Assembly: GCA_038239005.1 (NCBI GenBank)
Contig: JBBSFE010000005.1
Location: 62,001-126,000 of the forward strand
Direction: 5' to 3'
Source: DASXHD01 sp038239005
GTDB taxonomy: Bacteria; Myxococcota_A; Polyangia; Polyangiales; Polyangiaceae
DNA: 64,000 nucleotides
Shown here in pieces: positions 52,015 to 61,162 of the stretch. A model generated the notes under the pieces. That model was not told the origin of the DNA. It searched no databases and saw nothing but the letters and a program-made list of their open reading frames with translations. The position numbers were made by a program, and so were the translations under genes. How positions within the stretch are numbered: position 1 is the first letter of the stretch; each line of letters starts with the position of its first letter.

Positions 52015-52986
52015 ATGTTTCATCCGCGACTCCTCGCGACCTGCGCCCTCGTGTGGTCGGTGGCTTGTTCGAGCGATCCGACCGGAGCGCACGAAGATGC
52101 GGGAACGGACGCCAGCCCGGCCGACGGCGCCGTGCTCGATTCCGAGACGGACGCAAGCGAGGCAAAGGACGCACAGCCTCCTCCACATCCATCTTGCGCC
52201 GCAGGCGACCGACAAGAGTTTGCGGGCGCGATCCCCGGCACGGTGATCTCGGTCGCGGTCTGCTCGACGTGCGGCGAGAGCTACGTCATCGCCGCGAACG
52301 GCGGCGCCGCAGGTGACGTAACGCTCGACAACGGCACCAAAATCATCACGACCAACGTCCCCGCAAGCGGCACGGCAACGAGCGCCAACCTCGCCGACGA
52401 TCCCGCGGACGGCACCATCAAAGTCTGCGCGACCTCGGGCGCGCATTGCCTTCCCGCGCCGCTGACGAATCAGGAGTACTGCAACCCCTACCGCGACGTG
52501 AAAGGCCTCACTTCCGAGCGCATCGATCAAGGAGTCGACTACGGCGGCTCCGGTCCGATCTACGCGATGGGTCCGGGAACGATCGACCTCTACAGGAATC
52601 GAAATGACTCCGGCTGGCCCGGCGGTACGTTCGCTTCGTACAAGCTGAGCGTCGGACCGGCGAAAGGCGAAGTCATCTATCTCGCCGAGAACATCGATCT
52701 GAGCCCGTCACTCAAACCGGGCTCGTTCGTATTCAGCGGCACGGTTCTCGGCACGCTCGTAAACGCATCTCCCGATTCCGAATCGGGCTGGGGCATTCAG
52801 GGCGCGGGCTACACCGCGGAGTACTCTTGCTACACCGAAGGTTGCATGACGGCTCTCGGCCAAAACTTCAACGATCTTCTCGTGTGCTTGAAGACCCCGT
52901 CGGGAACCAAAGGAACTTCCGGCTGCTGCACCTCGACCCAGGGCTATCCGACCAACTGGTGCACGCTTCTCTCCAGTTGGCAGTGA
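52015..52986 (+). CDS. Lipoprotein with M23-like beta domain
   Basis: A 323-residue lipoprotein (RLLATCALVWSVACSSD; lipobox SVAC) with an Asp/Ala linker. The C-terminal half has a repeat seen in exported proteins with an M23/LytM-like barrel: SERIDQGVDYGGSGPIYAMG, DSGWPGGTFASYKLSVG, GEVIYLAENIDLSP and GTVLGTLVNA. The usual HxxxD and HxH zinc residues of M23 peptidases are not evident, so it may be non-catalytic. Many cysteines lie in the last 60 residues. Its role is probably at the cell wall. Confidence 0.65.
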   Translation: MFHPRLLATCALVWSVACSSDPTGAHEDAGTDASPADGAVLDSETDASEAKDAQPPPHPSCAAGDRQEFAGAIPGTVISVAVCSTCGESYVIAANGGAAGDVTLDNGTKIITTNVPASGTATSANLADDPADGTIKVCATSGAHCLPAPLTNQEYCNPYRDVKGLTSERIDQGVDYGGSGPIYAMGPGTIDLYRNRNDSGWPGGTFASYKLSVGPAKGEVIYLAENIDLSPSLKPGSFVFSGTVLGTLVNASPDSESGWGIQGAGYTAEYSCYTEGCMTALGQNFNDLLVCLKTPSGTKGTSGCCTSTQGYPTNWCTLLSSWQ

Positions 52987-53059
52987 CCTCCGTTCGATGA
53001 TGGCGTCGTGATACGCGAGCACCTCCGCGGAGGACGCTACATGATACGTTCATCGTCCG

Positions 53060-54187
53060 ATGCGGCGCGTGCTCCTCGTGACTGCGACGATCGGCGGGCT
53101 TGCGTGCCTGCTTGCGTGCGCGCGCTTTTCGGCCAAATCCGACGCCGGCGCCACGAGCACCACCGCGTCCGCGTCGGCGAGCGTGAGCCTCGCGGACGGA
53201 GCCGCGCCGGACGCGGGACACGCGGACATCGAGCTCATCTGGGGAGCCGGACTGTGGGTGGGCGTTTCGTCGATGGTCGACAACGATCGTGACCTGCCCG
53301 AGCACATCGCCGATCACGACGCTGGCACCGCGTGGAACGGACGCACCGGCGATCTCGTCGGCGGTTGGTTCGGCGCTCGCTTGGGCCAAGACAAATACGT
53401 TCACTACGTGACGTTCACGGTGGGCTTCGACAAGAAGACCGCAACCGAAGACCTCTTCACTGCGAACTATCGAATCACGCGTGTTCGCGTCGACTGCGTT
53501 CCCGTGGGCGGCACTCACGACCCGCAGACGCTCCGCGAGGTCGACCTCGATCCCGAGGTGCGGACACCACAACGCGTGATGGTCGATGCGTTTTGTTGGG
53601 ACCTCAAGCTCGTCGTGACGGGCGTCAAACCGGGGACACACCAGGGTTGGGGTGAGCTCGCAGTCTCCGAGCTCGCGGTCTACGGATGGGAGAAGCCTCC
53701 GGACACCCCGCAGATCCCCTATTACCGTAAGCCCATCTTCAACGTGGGGACGCACTACACGACGCCGACGAAGGCCTCGCTCTATCGCGGCGCGACGTAC
53801 GAAGAAGCTTGCGCAAAAGTGATCGCCGACGAGGACGACGACATGAAGCCGCTCCGTTGTGACGCTCCCGAATCCACAGAGCCGGGGCGTGGCGCGATCC
53901 TCGAGACGGCGCGTATCCCCTATTCGACCAAGAGGTTTCGCGGCGAGCTCGTCGCATTCAAGACGGCGTCCGGTGTCGTCATTGCGTACGTTCACGTCAC
54001 CGGGCGCGACAGCGACGCGTCATCGCAAACCGACTATCGCCTCAAGTCGCAAACGTGGAGCGGAAACGCGGTCGTCATCGACATCGCAGAAACGGACACG
54101 GTGACCGCTCCGATGGAGTCGCACGTTGTCTGTCATCCCGCTAGCACCCCTTGGTGCACGGTTACCACTCACCGCGTCGACGACTGA
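53060..54187 (+). CDS. Lipoprotein with discoidin-like (NADase-type glycan-binding) domain
   Basis: A 375-residue lipoprotein (VTATIGGLACLLACARFSAK; cysteine 20) with a Ser/Ala linker. The central part has the order of small discoidin-like domains: ASSMVDNDRD-type start (VSSMVDNDRDLPEHIADHDA), GTAWNGRTGDLVGGWFGARL, ITRVRVDCVPVGG, LREVDLDPE, GWGELAVSELAVYG. The remainder is unknown beta sequence. It may bind surface glycans. The family call is by pattern only. Confidence 0.6.
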   Translation: MRRVLLVTATIGGLACLLACARFSAKSDAGATSTTASASASVSLADGAAPDAGHADIELIWGAGLWVGVSSMVDNDRDLPEHIADHDAGTAWNGRTGDLVGGWFGARLGQDKYVHYVTFTVGFDKKTATEDLFTANYRITRVRVDCVPVGGTHDPQTLREVDLDPEVRTPQRVMVDAFCWDLKLVVTGVKPGTHQGWGELAVSELAVYGWEKPPDTPQIPYYRKPIFNVGTHYTTPTKASLYRGATYEEACAKVIADEDDDMKPLRCDAPESTEPGRGAILETARIPYSTKRFRGELVAFKTASGVVIAYVHVTGRDSDASSQTDYRLKSQTWSGNAVVIDIAETDTVTAPMESHVVCHPASTPWCTVTTHRVDD

Positions 54188-54245
54188 CGCGCACGGCCGA
54201 TCGACACAATGCGCTGAATGGCGAGAGTCCGCGTAAGATGACGCC

Positions 54246-55493
54246 ATGGACCGGAGGGTGTTGTCGATCGCGTTCGTCCTTGTCGCAGCAGCGTGCAACG
54301 GAAACCACGACGAACAAGATGCAGCAGCGGACGCTTCGACCGACGTCGTCGTCTCGGATGCCGGGTCGGACGCGCCCGAGCTCGTCGACGGGCCCAACGT
54401 CCTTACGGTGATTGTTAATCAAGGCTTGTCCGGGAGCAACTCCGTCGACGAGCCCTTCGTCAGCGTGACGCTCTGTGTGCCGGGCACGTCTCAGTGCGAG
54501 ACGATCGACAACGTGCTGGTCGACACAGGCTCGATGGGTTTGCGAATCATGTCGACCGCCATCACGACTCTGACGCTTCCGACGCAGATCGTCGCGGTGG
54601 ACGGAGGCACCGGCGGTACGCTTGCCGAGTGCGAGGTATTCGGCGACGCCTATCAATGGGGGTCGGTGCGCCTCGCAGATGTGAAGCTCGGGCAAGAGAT
54701 GGCGCCGAACCTCCCGGTTCACATCGTTGGAGATCCGGGTTTCATGACCGTGCCTCCCGAGTGCTCGTCGCTCGGCTCACCGCAGCTCACGGTCGCCGCG
54801 CTCGGGGCCAACGGCCTTCTCGGCATCAACACCTTCGCCTACGACTGCGGCCCGCAGTGCACCGGCTCGAACCCGCTGCCCGCGTTTTATTACTCGTGCG
54901 ACGCCGGCGCGTGCACGGTCGCGGCGGCCGCGCTCGACCAGCAGGTGATCAACCCGATTGCGCGCCTTCCAATCGACAACAACGGCGCGTCACTCCGCTT
55001 TCCTGCAGTTGCTCCCGAAGGCGCGGCGACGCTCACCGGACAAATCGTCTTTGGCATCGGCACGCAATCCAACAACGCACTCGGCAGCGCCACGATCATC
55101 AAGGTCGACGCCTATGGAAACTTCACGACGATCTACAAGGGCCAGGCATTCACGCAGAGCTTCATCGACACCGGAACCAACTCGCTCTCGTTTCCGGACG
55201 GCACGATCCCGCGTTGCCTGGGCCAGCTCAGTTATCTCTACTGTCCGTCGTCGCCGCTCGCGCTCACGGCAAAAAACAAAGGCACGGACGGCGTCACCGC
55301 TGACGTGTCGTTCAACGTCGAGTCCGCGTCGCAGCTCTTCGCGATGCCCTTCGCGGCGTACGACGATCTCGCGGGGCCCGGCGCGTCCGGCACATTCGAC
55401 TGGGGCTTTCCCTTCTTCATCGGTCGCGCGGTTTACGTTGCGCTCTTGAACGCGACGACCCCGAGCGGCAAAGGACCATTCATCGCCTATTGA
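54246..55493 (+). CDS. DUF3443-like lipoprotein with aspartic-protease-like motif
   Basis: A 415-residue lipoprotein (RRVLSIAFVLVAAACNGN; lipobox AAAC). After an acidic linker the sequence matches the DUF3443 type: VNQGLSGSNSVDEPFVSVTL, then NVLVDTGSMGLRIMSTAI, later AALGANGLLGINTFAYDCGP and FIDTGTNSLSFPDGTI. The two DTG-S/T motifs resemble the paired active-site loops of pepsin-like proteases, and this fold was probably derived from or related to them. Protease activity is unproven. Confidence 0.75.
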   Translation: MDRRVLSIAFVLVAAACNGNHDEQDAAADASTDVVVSDAGSDAPELVDGPNVLTVIVNQGLSGSNSVDEPFVSVTLCVPGTSQCETIDNVLVDTGSMGLRIMSTAITTLTLPTQIVAVDGGTGGTLAECEVFGDAYQWGSVRLADVKLGQEMAPNLPVHIVGDPGFMTVPPECSSLGSPQLTVAALGANGLLGINTFAYDCGPQCTGSNPLPAFYYSCDAGACTVAAAALDQQVINPIARLPIDNNGASLRFPAVAPEGAATLTGQIVFGIGTQSNNALGSATIIKVDAYGNFTTIYKGQAFTQSFIDTGTNSLSFPDGTIPRCLGQLSYLYCPSSPLALTAKNKGTDGVTADVSFNVESASQLFAMPFAAYDDLAGPGASGTFDWGFPFFIGRAVYVALLNATTPSGKGPFIAY

Positions 55494-55501
55494 ATCGGCG
55501 T

Positions 55502-55942
55502 ATGTTTCGCAACGTGCAAACCGCTATGACACTCCCAGCCGCACCGACGGACATGGTCGAATGGAGCCGGAAAGCCGCGAACCTTCTGCGGGCCGTGGGA
55601 AGAGCCTATGTGCACGGCGCGCCGACGGAAGTTCAGACTCGTGTCGACCACCTATGGAAGCTCGCGTCCCGCGGAGCGACTTTGGCCGGGGTGCTCGAGA
55701 CTCAGTCGAAGGCGTTCGAGCAGCTGGCAGCAGCATCGGCCGGGCCGCTTCGCGCCGGGATCGAACAGAAAGTCGACCTTGATCGCTTCGACGAGGCATT
55801 CAAAGCAGACCTTCTGTCGGGGCGCGAAAAAATCGACGCCCATGTGCGTGAAGCGCTGGAGTGCGAGAAGGACTTCACCGAGACCGCCGCGTTGCTGGTG
55901 GAACACCTTCGGCACAAGCCCCAGTGTCGTGACCTCTTCTGA
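55502..55942 (+). CDS. Helical protein of unknown function
   Basis: A 146-residue soluble, helical, charged protein (DMVEWSRKAANLLRAVGRAY, VDHLWKLASRGATLAGVLET, FDEAFKADLLSGREKIDAHV). It has no signal peptide. ATGs at 55502 and 55526 are both possible starts, as is a TTG at 55490 overlapping the preceding stop. It may be a small adaptor; no family is recognised. Confidence 0.55.
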   Translation: MFRNVQTAMTLPAAPTDMVEWSRKAANLLRAVGRAYVHGAPTEVQTRVDHLWKLASRGATLAGVLETQSKAFEQLAAASAGPLRAGIEQKVDLDRFDEAFKADLLSGREKIDAHVREALECEKDFTETAALLVEHLRHKPQCRDLF

Positions 55943-55987
55943 AGATCGCGAGCGTTGCGAGCAACCATCCGTGCGACCGCTTCAGAC

Positions 55988-57016
55988 TCACGCGGCGCGA
56001 CGCCAGACATCGCGGGCGACCATGGCCTCGCCGAGCGCTTTCGCCGTCGCTGCGTTTGGCAGGCCGAGGGCACGCGAAACGCTGGGCGCAAGCTCGATAG
56101 GTGTATTCTGCAACCATCCTTCGATGGCTTTTGCGCGTGCGTCCTCGACGCGAGCGCGCGCGTCCGCGTCGAGTCGGGGCTCGATCCACGCGGCGACCGC
56201 CCAGCCGAGCGATGCGTGGCGGAGCTCGTCGGGCGCGATCGTGCGCATCGCGGCGCGCACACCAGGGTCTTGCGCGTGCGCGCTTTGGTACGACGCGAGC
56301 ACGGCTCCGAGCGTTTCGGCGACGCACGCCTCGACGGCGTTTTCTCGCGCGATGGCTTCGAGATCGCGCACGCCCGAGGGTTCGATGACGACGCGCGGCA
56401 CGCTTGCTCCATGACGTTCGGCAAGCGCGCGCATCGCGCGTGTGTGGCGGATCTCGTCACGCGCGGACGCACGGGCCACACGCACGAGCTCGGCGGGTGC
56501 GCCGTGCGCACGAAGCTCACGCGCAAGCCGCCGAAACGCAACGACCGACGCAGCCTCGAGCCACGCCGCGCGTGCGAGCACTTCTCCAATCGTCGTTGCG
56601 CGCGTCAGTTGCGGAGCCAGGCCGTCGGGCCGACGCCCCGTGCATTCGACCACGCTCTCGCATTGCGCAACGCGTGACGCGCCGCCATCGCTTTCTCCCA
56701 AACACGTGGCAAACTCGCCCTTCGTGGCTGCGGCTTGGCAGGCTTGGCTGCAGTCTGCAAAACACGCGGCGGCGTCGGCGCTGGCGTCGTCACTTGCGTC
56801 GAGCGCGCCCGCGTCGGTCGACGCGCACACAGCGTAGGTCGTCGAGTAGTTGTGTGTCGTGCTGCTGTCGGCGCAACCGCATCCGCCGCACCCGATGGGC
56901 GCGTCCGTACCGGCGTCGCCGCCGGCGTCACCCCCTGTCGTGACGGTGCTGCCGCACGCTACGAGAACGCTCGCGACCGAAAAGCGAAGCCACCGTTCGA
57001 CGATGAGGACACGCAT
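55988..57016 (-). CDS. Secreted lipoprotein with ferritin-like di-iron domain
   Basis: A 342-residue lipoprotein (LRFSVASVLVACGST; lipobox LVAC) with a Cys/Asp-rich spacer (GCGGCGCADSS, CFADCSQAC). From about residue 150 it has a ferritin-like four-helix domain with a complete di-iron set: a Glu in AAWLEAASVVAFRRL, ExxH in SARDEIRHTRAM, Glu in ENAVEACVAETLG, and ExxH in IAPDELRHASLGW. Such a domain could detoxify peroxide, store iron or oxygenate a substrate outside the inner membrane. The start at 57016 places the signal correctly. Confidence 0.8.
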   Translation of the reverse strand: MRVLIVERWLRFSVASVLVACGSTVTTGGDAGGDAGTDAPIGCGGCGCADSSTTHNYSTTYAVCASTDAGALDASDDASADAAACFADCSQACQAAATKGEFATCLGESDGGASRVAQCESVVECTGRRPDGLAPQLTRATTIGEVLARAAWLEAASVVAFRRLARELRAHGAPAELVRVARASARDEIRHTRAMRALAERHGASVPRVVIEPSGVRDLEAIARENAVEACVAETLGAVLASYQSAHAQDPGVRAAMRTIAPDELRHASLGWAVAAWIEPRLDADARARVEDARAKAIEGWLQNTPIELAPSVSRALGLPNAATAKALGEAMVARDVWRRAA

Positions 57017-57043
57017 GCCCGATGATGACACATTTCCCGTGCG

Positions 57044-57721
57044 TCACGACGTCGAGGGCTTCCAGTGGACGGAGACCGCGATGTGGTGGTCGCCGCGAAT
57101 GAGCTCGACGACCGACCAGCCACGTTTTTCGATCGCGGCGATGTCGGCGTCGTAGATGGTGCCATTGTCGAAGCGGTAACCGTCGACGCCGAGGATCCAG
57201 TCGCCTTCGGAGAAGCCAGCGGCGAGGAGTGGTGACTCCTTCGGAATGCCTCGAAGCTCCATGCCGTCGACGTGGCCGTACGCGTAGACCGGGAGCGATT
57301 GTGCGGGCCATAGATTTGTGTGAGTGACGAGATCGTTCGAAAGCGTGACTTCGACGAACGTGATGTCGAAGCCGATCGACTCGAGCTCTTTCGCGCGCAG
57401 GGTGAGCTCTTTCGGGTCGTGAATGTTGCGAAGCCAGGGGTAGCGCGCGGTGATGGCCTCGCGTCGCATTTGCTTGCCGGCAGCGAAGGGCGCGGCTGGC
57501 GGAGTGCGCGAATGTTTCTTGGCGGCGCGTGCATGCTGAAGAGCTGCGAGGCCGATTTCGATTCGACCGCGATCGTAGGTGCCGACCGTGGCCGCGGCGA
57601 ACAGCGCGCCGACAGTGAAAGGCAGGAGAACGGCGAGCGCGATGCCGCGTTTGCTTTGGCGAAGGGGAGCGGGAGGCTCGCTTGGGGGATCGAACGCTGA
57701 AAGTCGATACGGATGCATCAT
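57044..57721 (-). CDS. Single-pass membrane protein with PDZ domain
   Basis: A 225-residue protein: short cytoplasmic N-terminus, one membrane helix (RGIALAVLLPFTVGALFAAA), a helical periplasmic region, and a C-terminal PDZ domain (GMELRGIPKESPLLAAGFSE, GDWILGVDGYRFDNGTI, VVELIRGDHHIAVSVH). The plan resembles GspC-like or other PDZ adaptors of type II secretion, but no HR domain is evident. The ATG follows GAGG. Its start is 27 bases upstream of the ferritin-like gene in the same direction. Confidence 0.72.
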   Translation of the reverse strand: MMHPYRLSAFDPPSEPPAPLRQSKRGIALAVLLPFTVGALFAAATVGTYDRGRIEIGLAALQHARAAKKHSRTPPAAPFAAGKQMRREAITARYPWLRNIHDPKELTLRAKELESIGFDITFVEVTLSNDLVTHTNLWPAQSLPVYAYGHVDGMELRGIPKESPLLAAGFSEGDWILGVDGYRFDNGTIYDADIAAIEKRGWSVVELIRGDHHIAVSVHWKPSTS

Positions 57722-57866
57722 CCTCGCGCGTCATTACAAGGAAGATGCCAGCCGCAAGTGCGCGACTCCGCACGACGCTCGCACGCTGCATTGCCAGGCC
57801 TGACAACGAAGCCGCGTCGCGCCGCCAAATTGACACCGCCGAACACCACGGCGCCCGCAGAGCTGA

Positions 57867-58205
57867 CTAGGTCGTCGATTCGTTGCGCTTCGTCGCCGGG
57901 GGCGGGTGGCGCACGATCGCGTCGATGTAGTCGATGAGGGCGGCGTTCACGAGCTTCGAAAGCTCGGCGTCGTCGGCGTACATTTCGTCGACGTTGTCCG
58001 ACTCGAGAAGGAGCGTGGCAAGATCGGCCGCGAGGGCGTCGTTGACCTCGCTCGAGGGTTTCGCGAGCCGGCGGTCGTAGCTCTCGAGAAGGCCTTCGAT
58101 TTCGGCCCCAAGCTCTGCATCGGACGTTTTTAGCTCGATGAGGTTGCGGCGCTTGAGCGAGGCGATCAGGTCATTGGCGGCGCGGGTACGCGGGTTGAAA
58201 CTCAT
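57867..58205 (-). CDS. Small acidic protein of unknown function
   Basis: A 112-residue soluble protein, acidic and helical (NDLIASLKRRNLIELKTSDA, LGAEIEGLLESYDRRLAKPS, DNVDEMYADDAELSKLVNAA). It has no signal. The shape is like small helical DUF families but I cannot name one. It diverges from the AgmX/PglI-type gene. Confidence 0.6.
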   Translation of the reverse strand: MSFNPRTRAANDLIASLKRRNLIELKTSDAELGAEIEGLLESYDRRLAKPSSEVNDALAADLATLLLESDNVDEMYADDAELSKLVNAALIDYIDAIVRHPPPATKRNESTT

Positions 58206-58277
58206 GGGTTGCGCTTCGTAGCACGATTATGGTTCGCCGCACCTTCAAGTGTGGCCAGAATATGCTTAATATTGGCC

Positions 58278-58838
58278 GTGAAAGAAGACGAGCCCAGCAC
58301 CGCCCTTCCCATCCTCATCATCGGCGTTTTCATGCTCGCCGTCTTCGCGGGTGGGTTTTTCGCGCTACGGGCGGTGCAGCGATCGCGCGCCGAGGCCGCC
58401 GCAACCGCAACGACGGTGATCGCGCTCACGCCACCGCCCACGGTCGTGCCCCCGCCGACCATCCCCGAGACGATTCCGCCGGCGCCCACCGCGACGACCG
58501 AAATGCACGCGCGTCCTTTCGGGAGGGAGTCGCCCGGAAGCCTCACAGCGACCACGCCGATTCCGGACGCCGAGCGAGTGATTGCGCGCCTTCGTCCCGC
58601 ATTTCGCGCTTGCTACAATCGCGGCCTTGCGACCGACCCATCGATGTCGGGCAATTTCGTGATGTCCCTGAAGGTTTCCGCAAGCGGTGACGTGACCGAC
58701 GCCACGAAGGCCTCCGGCACCGGCCTCTCGAGCGAGGTCGAGCAATGCATCTTGCGTCGCGCCAAAGGTGCGTCGTTCACGCCGCCCGGCGGAAGCGGCT
58801 CCACGCTTCAAGTTCCGATCACGTTCGTCGCGCAGTGA
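58278..58838 (+). CDS. AgmX/PglI C-terminal domain protein
   Basis: A 186-residue protein: one membrane helix near residues 10-31 (ALPILIIGVFMLAVFAGGFF), a Thr/Pro/Ala linker, and a TonB-like C-terminal domain of the AgmX/PglI type. In this domain VIARLRPAFRACYNRGLATD, GNFVMSLKVSASGDVTDATK and EVEQCILRRAKGASFTPPGG are the expected segments, with the Cys pair CYN and QC conserved. In myxobacteria these modules occur in gliding-motility and polar-complex proteins. The GTG at 58278 fits the helix position. It is likely periplasmic. Confidence 0.82.
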   Translation: MKEDEPSTALPILIIGVFMLAVFAGGFFALRAVQRSRAEAAATATTVIALTPPPTVVPPPTIPETIPPAPTATTEMHARPFGRESPGSLTATTPIPDAERVIARLRPAFRACYNRGLATDPSMSGNFVMSLKVSASGDVTDATKASGTGLSSEVEQCILRRAKGASFTPPGGSGSTLQVPITFVAQ

Positions 58839-58859
58839 GCTCGAGCGTGCGGTCTCTGA

Positions 58860-59870
58860 TCACTTGGCGATCTTGAGGACGTCCGATGCGCTGTCGCCGG
58901 CGAGCATGTAGACGCTCACTCCGTCGACCGCGAGCGCGGCGATGGGCGTCGTCCAGCACGTGACCGATTCGGGCTGCGACGAGCCATCGGCCTTCACGCG
59001 CGAGACTGCGCCGTCGGATGTTCCGAAGTAGAGCTCGCCCGACGCCGAATCCAGGGCGATTGCGGTGATCGTCGACGTTTGCGCCACCGTGGCGATCGGC
59101 GTGACGACGCCGGACGGGTCGACGCGGACGACGTCGTGGTGCGTGGCGCGCGCGACCCAAGCGTTGGTGCCGTCGCTCGCGAGCTGCTGCGCGGTTGCGG
59201 TCTGGTCGAGATCGGCGATGAGCACGCGCGGCTCCGAAAAGCATGCAGTATGCACAGAGCAGGCGAGGAGCTGCACCGACGTCAGCGTCGCGTTGTCCGC
59301 GAGCACGTAAACGTTCGCGGTGTCGGCGATCATGCCGTACGTGCCGCCACCGAGGCCCGTGATCCAAGGCGACGAACCCGAGCCCGTGCACCCGACGCAG
59401 TTGATGGTCGCGGGTGTGTCGTCGTTGGCGAACGAATCGTCGGCCCAGAACGCGAGCGTGCCGCTCGTGCCGATGTACGCGGGATAGGTGAGCCCGCCGA
59501 GGAGCGATTGGTCGCTCGTGCCGTCGACGTTGACCGAGCGAATCTCGCCGCCAATGGTTCCATCAGCCCCCGCGATTTGCGTCGTGTAGGCGACGCCTCC
59601 GTTGCCGAGCGCGGCGCTCACGAAAGCTTGCGAGTCGACCACGCTCGTTGGCGTCAGACATCCGGTCGTCGCGCAGCGTTGCACGCCCGTGCCGGGAAGC
59701 TCGACGTAGACGAAGCCGTCTTTGACGCTGAGCGCGTCGTACGCGTCGAGCCCGTGGAAGACGACGCTCGGTGCCGCGTCGGTGCATGCGGGTGCATTCG
59801 CTCCGCCGTTCGCGTTGCTACATGCGAGAGCGAAGACTGCCATCGATGCGATGATGATGCGCGCGCTCAT
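58860..59870 (-). CDS. Secreted beta-propeller-like lipoprotein
   Basis: A 336-residue lipoprotein (RIIIASMAVFALACSNAN; lipobox ALAC). The mature part is made of repeated short strands with Gly/Asp turns (DALSVKDGFVYVELPGTGVQ, SDGTNAWVARATHHDVVRVD, ITAIALDSASGELYFGTSDG, PIAALAVDGVSVYMLAGDSA). This is typical of NHL- or PQQ-like beta-propellers common in Myxococcota surface proteins. It probably binds a ligand or protein. Its ATG overlaps the lectin gene stop (ATGA), so both are made from one message. Confidence 0.75.
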   Translation of the reverse strand: MSARIIIASMAVFALACSNANGGANAPACTDAAPSVVFHGLDAYDALSVKDGFVYVELPGTGVQRCATTGCLTPTSVVDSQAFVSAALGNGGVAYTTQIAGADGTIGGEIRSVNVDGTSDQSLLGGLTYPAYIGTSGTLAFWADDSFANDDTPATINCVGCTGSGSSPWITGLGGGTYGMIADTANVYVLADNATLTSVQLLACSVHTACFSEPRVLIADLDQTATAQQLASDGTNAWVARATHHDVVRVDPSGVVTPIATVAQTSTITAIALDSASGELYFGTSDGAVSRVKADGSSQPESVTCWTTPIAALAVDGVSVYMLAGDSASDVLKIAK

Positions 59871-61021
59871 TGTCCTGCCGTTCCCGTCTGCCAGATGGCG
59901 GTCGATGAAGCCGTGTAGATGACGACGTTGCCGTCGTCTTGAAAGGCGAGTCGCGTTCCCCCTTGCCCAGCCGTGTTCGACGTCCAAAGAATGTTGAGGT
60001 CGTGCCCGTAGACGACGAGATTTCCGTCGGCGAGAAATCCGACTGAAAAGGCGGACGTTCCGGAGGTGTTCGTTGCCCAAATTGCGCGGTCGCTTTGTGA
60101 CTGATCGCGGAGGACGAAGTTGCCGTCGCCTTGCAGCGTCGCCTTGAAGCGACCGTTGCACGACGTGAAGAACTCACCGGTAACGATGCCTTGCGGCGCG
60201 ATGACGTCACCGCAGCCCGTTGGCGCAGTCGGCGGCGGTGTCGGCCCGTGACCCGCGACGGCGCCCACTTGTTCGCCACCGATGCAGTCTGCATGCATGA
60301 ATCCGAACGGCGTGCATCCGCCGCGCAGCGTGCATGCGCGTTTCGTGTCTTTGATCTCCACGGCGACATCGTCCGACGTCACGAACCGCGTGCCGAACCC
60401 GCTGTAGCCGGCCGTCACTTTGAGGCCGTTCAAACTGTATGCACCGGCGCCGTCGATCGTTCCGCGCTGCGCGACCTCGGTGCCATCGGGATCGTGGAAC
60501 GTGTGCGTGACCGGATCGTAGTTCGCGTAGACCGTGAAGTCCGAGCACGTGGGGAGCACGACCGCGCGCTGCACGCATCCATCGCAGTGCACCCAGCTGC
60601 CGTGACGAAATCCGGTCGGCTCGGGCGTCTGCGGTGCGAGGCTGAAGTCGTTGTCAGGCGGCGGGCAGATGTTGCCTGTAGTCGAATGGAATCCGCGTCC
60701 GTGCAGGTGCTTCAGTGAAACCCAACCGCAATGGTGTCCGTGATCCCAAGCGCCGTAATGTCCGTTCGTGATGAGCCCGTAGACGGAATCTTTGCGAACG
60801 ACCTGCGCGTAAATCTTCGAGCCGGGCAGGAGATACCCGAGCACGTAACCCCAATCGTGCTCCCAGTCGCCGATGTATCCCGCGTTGCCCGTGTTCGTCG
60901 CCCTCGAGACGTAGACGCCAACGCCGAGATCTTCGGTGGAGCTATCGACGTCCTCGGCCGGTCCGCACGCGGTCGCGATGGTGATCGTAAGAAGGAGGAG
61001 TACGGCCTTCGCTATCGACAT
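59867..61021 (-). CDS. Lipoprotein with C-terminal bulb-type (mannose-binding) lectin domain
   Basis: A 384-residue lipoprotein (AVLLLLTITIATACGPAED; lipobox ATAC). The middle part is cysteine-bearing (HCGWVSLKHLHGRGFHSTTG, CDGCVQRAVVLPTCSD). From about residue 275 there are three bulb-lectin repeats, each with a sugar-site-like motif: LQGDGNFVLRD, FLADGNLVVYG, FQDDGNVVIYT, matching QxDxNxVxY in part. B-lectins bind mannose. It is likely a surface or secreted sugar-binding protein acting with the propeller lipoprotein. The start at 61021 opens the signal peptide. Confidence 0.82.
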   Translation of the reverse strand: MSIAKAVLLLLTITIATACGPAEDVDSSTEDLGVGVYVSRATNTGNAGYIGDWEHDWGYVLGYLLPGSKIYAQVVRKDSVYGLITNGHYGAWDHGHHCGWVSLKHLHGRGFHSTTGNICPPPDNDFSLAPQTPEPTGFRHGSWVHCDGCVQRAVVLPTCSDFTVYANYDPVTHTFHDPDGTEVAQRGTIDGAGAYSLNGLKVTAGYSGFGTRFVTSDDVAVEIKDTKRACTLRGGCTPFGFMHADCIGGEQVGAVAGHGPTPPPTAPTGCGDVIAPQGIVTGEFFTSCNGRFKATLQGDGNFVLRDQSQSDRAIWATNTSGTSAFSVGFLADGNLVVYGHDLNILWTSNTAGQGGTRLAFQDDGNVVIYTASSTAIWQTGTAGQ

Positions 61022-61162
61022 GGGTGGGTAGGTTGCACCCACCATGCCGCCGGCCCCCACACCGTTTCCCGGTAAAATTCGGGCTAAACGCGATCGGGCT
61101 CGATCCGCTTGGATCGTTCGTGCGCAACCGTTGTCCGATCCGTGCACAACCCGAGGTTGGCG

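Noticed and set aside
51979..52530. 183-codon minus-strand frame
   Set aside because: Antisense to the M23-like lipoprotein gene, Arg/Gly/Val rich without recognisable structure.
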